DNA of 36,993 bases from an uncultured Clostridia bacterium (GTDB taxonomy: Bacteria > Bacillota > Clostridia > TANB77 > CAG-508): contig CALXRW010000015.1 in the NCBI GenBank assembly GCA_944390965.1, forward strand, positions 1 through 36,993. The letters run 5' to 3'. Each line of letters opens with the position of its first letter. The first letter of the stretch is position 1. The notes below the pieces were generated by a model. It saw only the letters and a list, made by a program, of their open reading frames with translations, searched no databases and was not told the DNA's origin. Below are positions 32,109-36,993 of the stretch, piece after piece. The position numbers and the translations under genes are program-made.

Positions 32109-33401
32109 TTGAAAGTAGGATTTGTATCATTAGGATGTTCTAAAAATTTAGTGGATACAGAAATGTGTATCCACATTTTTCAAGAAAATGAATTTACTAT
32201 TGTAAATCAACCAGAACAGGCAGATATTATTGTAATTAATACATGTGGTTTTATTGATTCTGCAAAGCAAGAAGGTATAAATACTATATTAGAAATGGCA
32301 GAATACAAAAAGAAAAACTGTAAATGTTTAATTGTAATGGGATGTTTAGTAGAAAGATATGAGACAGAATTAAAAAAACTATTACCAGAAGTTGATTTAT
32401 TTATTCCCATTAAGGAGTATAAAAATTTATGGGAAAAGATAACTAAAAAACTAAATTTACAAGCAAAAAATAATTGTCAAATGGATTATTTCAAGAGGAC
32501 AATCACAACCGGAAATAAAACAGCCTATTTAAAAATTGCAGAAGGATGTAGTAATTATTGTACCTATTGTGCTATACCATATATTAGAGGGAAATATCAA
32601 TCTAGAGAAAAAGAAGAAATTTTAGAAGAAGCAAAACAATTAGCAAGGAAAGGAATAAAAGAACTAATTGTGATTGCACAAGATACCACAAAATATGGAA
32701 TAGATTTATATGGAAAGGAAATGCTTGCAGATTTATTAAAAGAACTAGAAAAAATAGAGGGAATCCGTTGGATAAGGTTCCTATATGCCTATCCAGAAAG
32801 TATAACGGAAGAATTAATCCAAGTGGTAAAAAACAGTACAAAAATTTGTCATTATTTTGATATTCCAATTCAACATATAGCAGATCATGTTTTAAAAAGA
32901 ATGAATCGTAAAAGTGATGGAGCATCTATAAAAAGAATCATAGCAACAATAAGGAAAGAGATTCCAGATGTGATTATAAGAACTACTTTAATTTTAGGTT
33001 TCCCAGGAGAAACGAAAGAAGATTTTGAGGAATTGTACCGCTTTGTAGAACAAGAAAAATTTGATAGACTAGGAGCATTTGCATATTCTAAAGAAGAGGG
33101 AACACCAGCGGCTAAATTTAAAGAACAAATTCATCCAGCAACGAAAAAAGCAAGATGGAAAAAAATAATGGAATTACAAAAGAAAATCGTAGAAGAAAAT
33201 ATGAAAAAATATATTGGCACAAAGCAAGAAGTATTAATAGAAGCAGAAGAAAAAGACTATTACATAGCTAGAAGTAAAATGGATGTGCCAGACATGGATG
33301 GAGTTATTTACGTAGAAAAAAATAAATCTATCCATATAGGAGACTTTGTAGAAGTAGAAATAACAGGAACAGAGGAATATGACATGATGGCAAAAAAATA
33401 A
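32109..33401 (+). CDS. rimO: Ribosomal protein S12 methylthiotransferase RimO
   Basis: Radical-SAM enzyme that methylthiolates an aspartate of S12. The 430-residue protein has the UPF0004 cluster cysteines C10 (LGCSKNLVD), C46 (NTCGFI) and C79 (MGCLVERY), the SAM cluster C147/C151/C154 (CSNYCTYC), and a C-terminal TRAM domain. SLGCSKNLVD separates RimO from MiaB. I chose TTG 32109, six bases after AGAGGTG; the GTG at 32100 lies in that site. It follows the RNase gene closely. Confidence 0.95.
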   Translation: MKVGFVSLGCSKNLVDTEMCIHIFQENEFTIVNQPEQADIIVINTCGFIDSAKQEGINTILEMAEYKKKNCKCLIVMGCLVERYETELKKLLPEVDLFIPIKEYKNLWEKITKKLNLQAKNNCQMDYFKRTITTGNKTAYLKIAEGCSNYCTYCAIPYIRGKYQSREKEEILEEAKQLARKGIKELIVIAQDTTKYGIDLYGKEMLADLLKELEKIEGIRWIRFLYAYPESITEELIQVVKNSTKICHYFDIPIQHIADHVLKRMNRKSDGASIKRIIATIRKEIPDVIIRTTLILGFPGETKEDFEELYRFVEQEKFDRLGAFAYSKEEGTPAAKFKEQIHPATKKARWKKIMELQKKIVEENMKKYIGTKQEVLIEAEEKDYYIARSKMDVPDMDGVIYVEKNKSIHIGDFVEVEITGTEEYDMMAKK

Positions 33402-33462
33402 AAAAAATTTTCTTAAAAGATAATTAAGATTTTATTAAAATGATTATTTCCTTAAAATATCA

Positions 33463-33501
33463 TGATATAATAGTCCTCAAGAAAAAGGAGGACTATTTTT
33501 T
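33463..33501 (+). promoter_or_regulatory. Extended -10 promoter overlapping a terminator hairpin
   Basis: TGATATAAT (33463-33471) is an extended -10. Its last bases are part of AATAGTCCTC (33469-33478), which pairs with GAGGACTATT (33488-33497) followed by TTTTTT. The right arm contains the GGAGG ribosome binding site of the ABC gene at 33502. Read-through RNA from rimO would fold it; RNA started at about 33478 would not. Confidence 0.6.
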
Positions 33502-34183
33502 ATGAAAATTTTAAAAGTAGAAAACTTATCAAAAGTTTATGGAAAGGGAGAAACAGCAGTCCATGCTTTAAATGATGTATCCTTTGAAGTAGAAGAAGGA
33601 GAATTTGTAGCTATTATTGGAGCATCTGGTTCACGGAAAATCTACATTACTTCATATCTTAGGCGGAGTTGATAGACCAAGTTCAGGAAAAGTTTGGATA
33701 AATGATACAGACATTTATTCTTTAAATAATAATGATTTAGCGATTTTTAGAAGGAGACAAATTGGTTTAATTTATCAATTTTACAATTTAATTCCTATTT
33801 TAAATGTAAAAGAAAATATAGAATTGCCATTATTGTTAGATGGCAAAACTGCCTCAAAAGAAAAGGTAAATGATATTATTAAAACACTAGGATTAGAAAA
33901 TAGGATTACACATTTGCCAAATCAATTATCAGGAGGGCAACAACAAAGGGTATCAATTGGAAGAAGCTTAATTAATGAACCTTCTTTAATTTTGGCAGAT
34001 GAACCAACAGGAAACTTAGATAGTAAGAACTCAAAAGAAATTATCGATTTATTGAAATTTTCAAATCAAAAATATAAACAAACATTAATTATGATTACAC
34101 ATGATCAAAATATTGCGAAAGAAGCGGATAGAATTATCACCATTGATGATGGAAAGATAAAAAATGATGAGAGAGTGAGGTAA
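33502..34183 (+). pseudogene. ABC transporter ATP-binding protein (MacB/LolD type), frameshifted in Walker A
   Basis: The gene should encode a ~227-residue ATPase for the FtsX-type permease downstream. From ATG 33502 the frame reads KILKVENLSKVYGKGETAV and AIIGASGS, then breaks: the sequence tcaCggaaaatct contains one extra base (C at 33634), and the frame stops at 33670-33672. Dropping that base gives GASGSGKSTLLHILGGV and joins the intact remainder with the Q-loop YQFYNLIP, signature LSGGQQQRVSIGRSL and Walker B LILADEP. Without correction no ATPase with a full P-loop is made. A base-calling or assembly error is possible. Confidence 0.85.
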
Positions 34184-34188
34184 TAACA

Positions 34189-36774
34189 TTGAAAATATTA
34201 AATCACTTAACAAACCGATATTTAAAATTAAATAAGAAAAGAACGATTGTAACCATTATAGGTATTATTTTATCTGGAGCAATGATTAGTGCTGTAACTA
34301 CACTAGCTGTTAGTTTTCAACAATTTATGATTTCGGTAGAAGAAGACACAGGTGGAAAATGGGAAGGAAGTTTTCAAGAAATATCATTTGCGAATGCACA
34401 ACAATTAGAAGAAAAAAAGGAATTTAAGGAAACTTTTATGACCGCAGAATATGGACTAGCAGAAAATCCGTATCGAGAAGAAGAATTCATTCGTATTAGA
34501 CAATATGATGAGAAATCTTTAGAGAACTTTTCCGTAAAATTAGTAGAAGGAGAATATCCTAAAAATGAAAATGAAATTTTAATGAGTGAAACATATATTG
34601 GTAAAGAACTAAAACCAGGAGATACTATTACGCTAAATTTAGGGAAAAGAATTCATGAAGGAGAATTTTTAAATATCAAAAATCAATATATAGAAGGAGA
34701 AATCTTTGAAACAGAAGAAACAAAAACTTTTACCATATCTGGAATTATGGAAAGACAAAACTTTGAAGGGTATGGAGTACCTTATACAGGTGCAATTGTA
34801 TTAACTGATGTAGCAACATTACAACCTGATACAAAAGTAAATTTTAGTGTGATTATGAAAAAACCAAAACAAATTTATGACACCATGGAAGAGATGGCAA
34901 AAGAGTACCAATTATATGAAACAGAAGAACTTATGGATGAAAACCTCGATTTTAATGACAGCTTATTAATTTATAAAGGAGTAAATGGGGCAGATTCTTT
35001 TACAGTAACTGTATTTGTAATTGCTGGTATTTTAATTTTTGTGATTGCAGTAGGTTCTATTATGGTTATTTATAATAGTTTTGCTATTTCTGTATCAGAA
35101 AGGAAAAAGCAATTTGGAATGTTATCTTCTGTGGGGGCAACCAAAAAGCAAATAAAAAAATCTGTGTTATATGAAGGCGCCATTTTAGGACTCATAGGAA
35201 TTCCTATTGGAATTTTATCTGGAATTGGAGGCATTTATGTAACATTGGGAATTGTAAATGAATTATTACAACCACTATTTGCTGAACAAGATAGATGGAA
35301 TTTAACAATAAGCATTTCTTATCCTGCTATTTTAATTGCTATTGTATTAATTGCTCTAACAATCTATTTTTCTGTTATTATTCCGGCGAGAAGAGCAAGT
35401 AAGATAACACCAATAGAAGCAATTAGGCAAACAGATGATATAAAAGTAAAACCTAAAAAATTAAAAACACCTAAATTTTTAAGAAAAATATATGGAATGG
35501 AAGGAGATATTGCTCTTAAAAACTTAAAAAGAAGTAAAAAAAGATATCGAACAACAGTTGCCTCTCTTGCTATTAGTATTATTCTATTTATTACTTTTAG
35601 TAGCTTTATAGACTATATGTTTATGGGATTTGATAATATGTATTTAACAGCAGATTATGATTATACGATTTGGACTAATATAAAGGAAGATACATATGCA
35701 CAAACAGATAACATGATGAATGATATATTATCCATTCCAGAAATAGAAAAGGGAGTATATATTAAAGAATGGACAGCCATGACAGAACTATCAGATGAAC
35801 AAATGCATTCACAAGTAAAAAAACAAATAGAGAAAAACGAAGACATAAAACACATTTATGCCAAAAACGAAAATGAAAAATATGAAATCAATATTTCTGT
35901 TGTAGCATTAGATGAGAAAGCTATGGAAGAGTATAGAAAAAAAGCTAGGGTGGATCAATTAGGACAAGACGAAGTGATTGTAGTAAATCATATAAATGCT
36001 TTAAGTTCCTACCAAGCAGAATATGATTTAACGAACTTAAAAAAAGGAGAACAAATTACTATACTCCCAATATCCAGTGAAGATGAAAAAATAGAAAAAA
36101 AGGTAACAGTTGCAGGTCTTACAAAAGAATTACCTTATGGTATTATGAATTCTATGGGAACATTATACCTAGTGACATCACAGGAAAATCTTAAAAACTT
36201 AGCACAAATGGAAGAAAATTACTATATTGGAGCAAATCTATTTATTGAAACAGATGAGTCTGAAAAACTTGAGGAACAAATAACAATTATAGAAGAAAAA
36301 TATCCAGAGATATCTATTTCTATTCAGCATGTTGGAGAAGAAATTTTAATCATGAAAAATCTAAAAACTATTATCTCTATTTTCTTATATGGATTTATTG
36401 TATTAATTTCTGCAATTGGAATAGCAAATGTATTTAATACGATATCTACAAATATTTTGCTTAGAAGAAGAGAATTTGCAAATTTAAAATCTGTTGGAAT
36501 GACAGATAAACAATTTAAGAAAATGCTAGACCTAGAATGTATCTTTTATGGAACCAAAGCACTGATATTCTCATTACCAATTGGAATATTACTAAGTTAT
36601 CTCATTAATAAAGGTTTTATGGGAACAGTAAGTTTTGCTTATATATTCCCATGGAAAGCAATACTAATTTCGATTATAGCAGTTTATGTTATTGTATATA
36701 TTACAATGAAATATGCAAGGAAAAAAGTAGAAAAAGAAAACATAGTGGATGTATTAAGAACAGAAAATATTTAG
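34189..36774 (+). CDS. FtsX-like ABC transporter permease
   Basis: The 861-residue membrane protein has an N-terminal helix (about 18-40), a large extracytoplasmic domain, a three-helix FtsX block (about 270-405) ending PARRASKITPIEAIRQTDD, a second FtsX unit starting at about 430 with LKNLKRSKKRYRTTVASL, another extracytoplasmic domain, and a final three-helix block. Two FtsX units in one chain are typical of MacB/BceB-like permeases handling antimicrobial peptides or lipoproteins; the substrate here is unknown. It begins at TTG 34189, 6 bp after the ATPase gene, and ends before a terminator at 36778. Confidence 0.9.
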   Translation: MKILNHLTNRYLKLNKKRTIVTIIGIILSGAMISAVTTLAVSFQQFMISVEEDTGGKWEGSFQEISFANAQQLEEKKEFKETFMTAEYGLAENPYREEEFIRIRQYDEKSLENFSVKLVEGEYPKNENEILMSETYIGKELKPGDTITLNLGKRIHEGEFLNIKNQYIEGEIFETEETKTFTISGIMERQNFEGYGVPYTGAIVLTDVATLQPDTKVNFSVIMKKPKQIYDTMEEMAKEYQLYETEELMDENLDFNDSLLIYKGVNGADSFTVTVFVIAGILIFVIAVGSIMVIYNSFAISVSERKKQFGMLSSVGATKKQIKKSVLYEGAILGLIGIPIGILSGIGGIYVTLGIVNELLQPLFAEQDRWNLTISISYPAILIAIVLIALTIYFSVIIPARRASKITPIEAIRQTDDIKVKPKKLKTPKFLRKIYGMEGDIALKNLKRSKKRYRTTVASLAISIILFITFSSFIDYMFMGFDNMYLTADYDYTIWTNIKEDTYAQTDNMMNDILSIPEIEKGVYIKEWTAMTELSDEQMHSQVKKQIEKNEDIKHIYAKNENEKYEINISVVALDEKAMEEYRKKARVDQLGQDEVIVVNHINALSSYQAEYDLTNLKKGEQITILPISSEDEKIEKKVTVAGLTKELPYGIMNSMGTLYLVTSQENLKNLAQMEENYYIGANLFIETDESEKLEEQITIIEEKYPEISISIQHVGEEILIMKNLKTIISIFLYGFIVLISAIGIANVFNTISTNILLRRREFANLKSVGMTDKQFKKMLDLECIFYGTKALIFSLPIGILLSYLINKGFMGTVSFAYIFPWKAILISIIAVYVIVYITMKYARKKVEKENIVDVLRTENI

Positions 36775-36777
36775 GTA

Positions 36778-36817
36778 AATGGGGACAGTAGGTAAAATGA
36801 CTGTCTCCATTTTTTTC
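36778..36817 (+). terminator. Terminator after the permease gene
   Basis: AATGGGGACAGT (36778-36789) pairs with ACTGTCTCCATT (36800-36811, one G:U), then TTTTTT. Confidence 0.92.
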
Positions 36818-36871
36818 ATTGACCAATTTTAATTCTTGTGGTATGATACCAATAAAATAAAAAAGTGTTAA

Positions 36872-36984
36872 GTAATTTAGGAGAGATTTTAATCGCTCGT
36901 TTTTCAGAGAAATTATGATAGTGTAAAGTAATTTATGAAAAAATGTAGGGGCGATTTTAATCGCCCGTTCTTCGAAGAAATTAC
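36872..36984. repeat. Two tandem GTAGGGGCGATT-type hairpin repeats
   Basis: A diverged copy (36872-36915: GTAATTT, GAGATTTTAATCGCTC, GAAATTAT) is followed by a well-kept copy (36928-36984: GTAATTT, GGGCGATT-TT-AATCGCCC, GAAATTAC). The second closely matches the copy at 13074-13129. The last 176 bp of the window otherwise hold no gene. Confidence 0.8.
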
Positions 36985-36993
36985 TTAAAACAA

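Noticed and set aside
33617-34183. Intact-looking 188-residue ATPase starting at TTG 33617
   Set aside because: The first residues are the out-of-frame reading of the Walker A region. The true N-terminus lies in another frame from 33502, so this is a frameshifted gene.

Overview
The window is chromosomal DNA of an AT-rich, endospore-forming member of the Clostridia (Firmicutes). Supporting signs are the spoIIAA-spoIIAB-sigF operon, spoIID and spoVS, RNase Y with YmdB, a valine T-box, strong AAGGAGG-type ribosome binding sites, frequent TTG and GTG starts, and intergenic DNA full of small palindromic repeats. The density of dispersed repeats suggests a gut-type clostridial genome, but the species cannot be named from sequence reading alone.

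Layout. 1-2000: a CDF-family metal transporter (minus), a 238-bp palindromic repeat and two small genes. 2021-5250: promoter, T-box leader and valS, with a GAACAGAGGGACGG palindrome on each side of valS. 5260-7916: the forespore sigma-F operon plus spoIID. 7960-8940: two orphan zinc-ribbon genes separated by a palindromic MITE-like element. 8943-12917 (minus): tsaE-tsaB-rimI-lon-like operon (t6A tRNA modification, ribosomal protein acetylation, proteolysis). 13015-14412: HD protein, YbaK/EbsC-type deacylase, small ferredoxin. 14571-14644: tRNA-Gly(UCC) on minus. 14780-18560: two small membrane proteins, rny, ymdB, spoVS. 18572-23870: orphan solute-binding protein, thymidylate kinase, recA, an array of about three composite tandem repeats, recX, scpA. 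23906-24779 (minus): rpsT and mscL. 24855-25060: third copy of the palindromic element. 25159-30887: RpiB-like isomerase, TagO/WecA-type transferase, FAD dehydrogenase, two glycosyltransferases, pth. 30988-33401: short RNase G/E and rimO. 33502-36774: an ABC ATPase gene frameshifted in its Walker A motif and an FtsX-type permease. The window ends in two more repeat copies.

How the genes fit together. Most are core functions: translation (valS, pth, rpsT, tsaB/E, rimI, rimO, tRNA-Gly), RNA decay (rny, rng), DNA repair and chromosome condensation (recA, recX, scpA), cell-envelope glycan synthesis (TagO-like enzyme and two glycosyltransferases) and sporulation. The most unusual content is non-coding: at least five intergenic repeat families. 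One keeps a nearly constant ~54-nt core inside arms that differ between copies yet stay complementary to each other. Two genes (rimI and the ABC ATPase) carry what looks like a single extra C in the same local context (a[C]gga), which could be real mutations or assembly errors.
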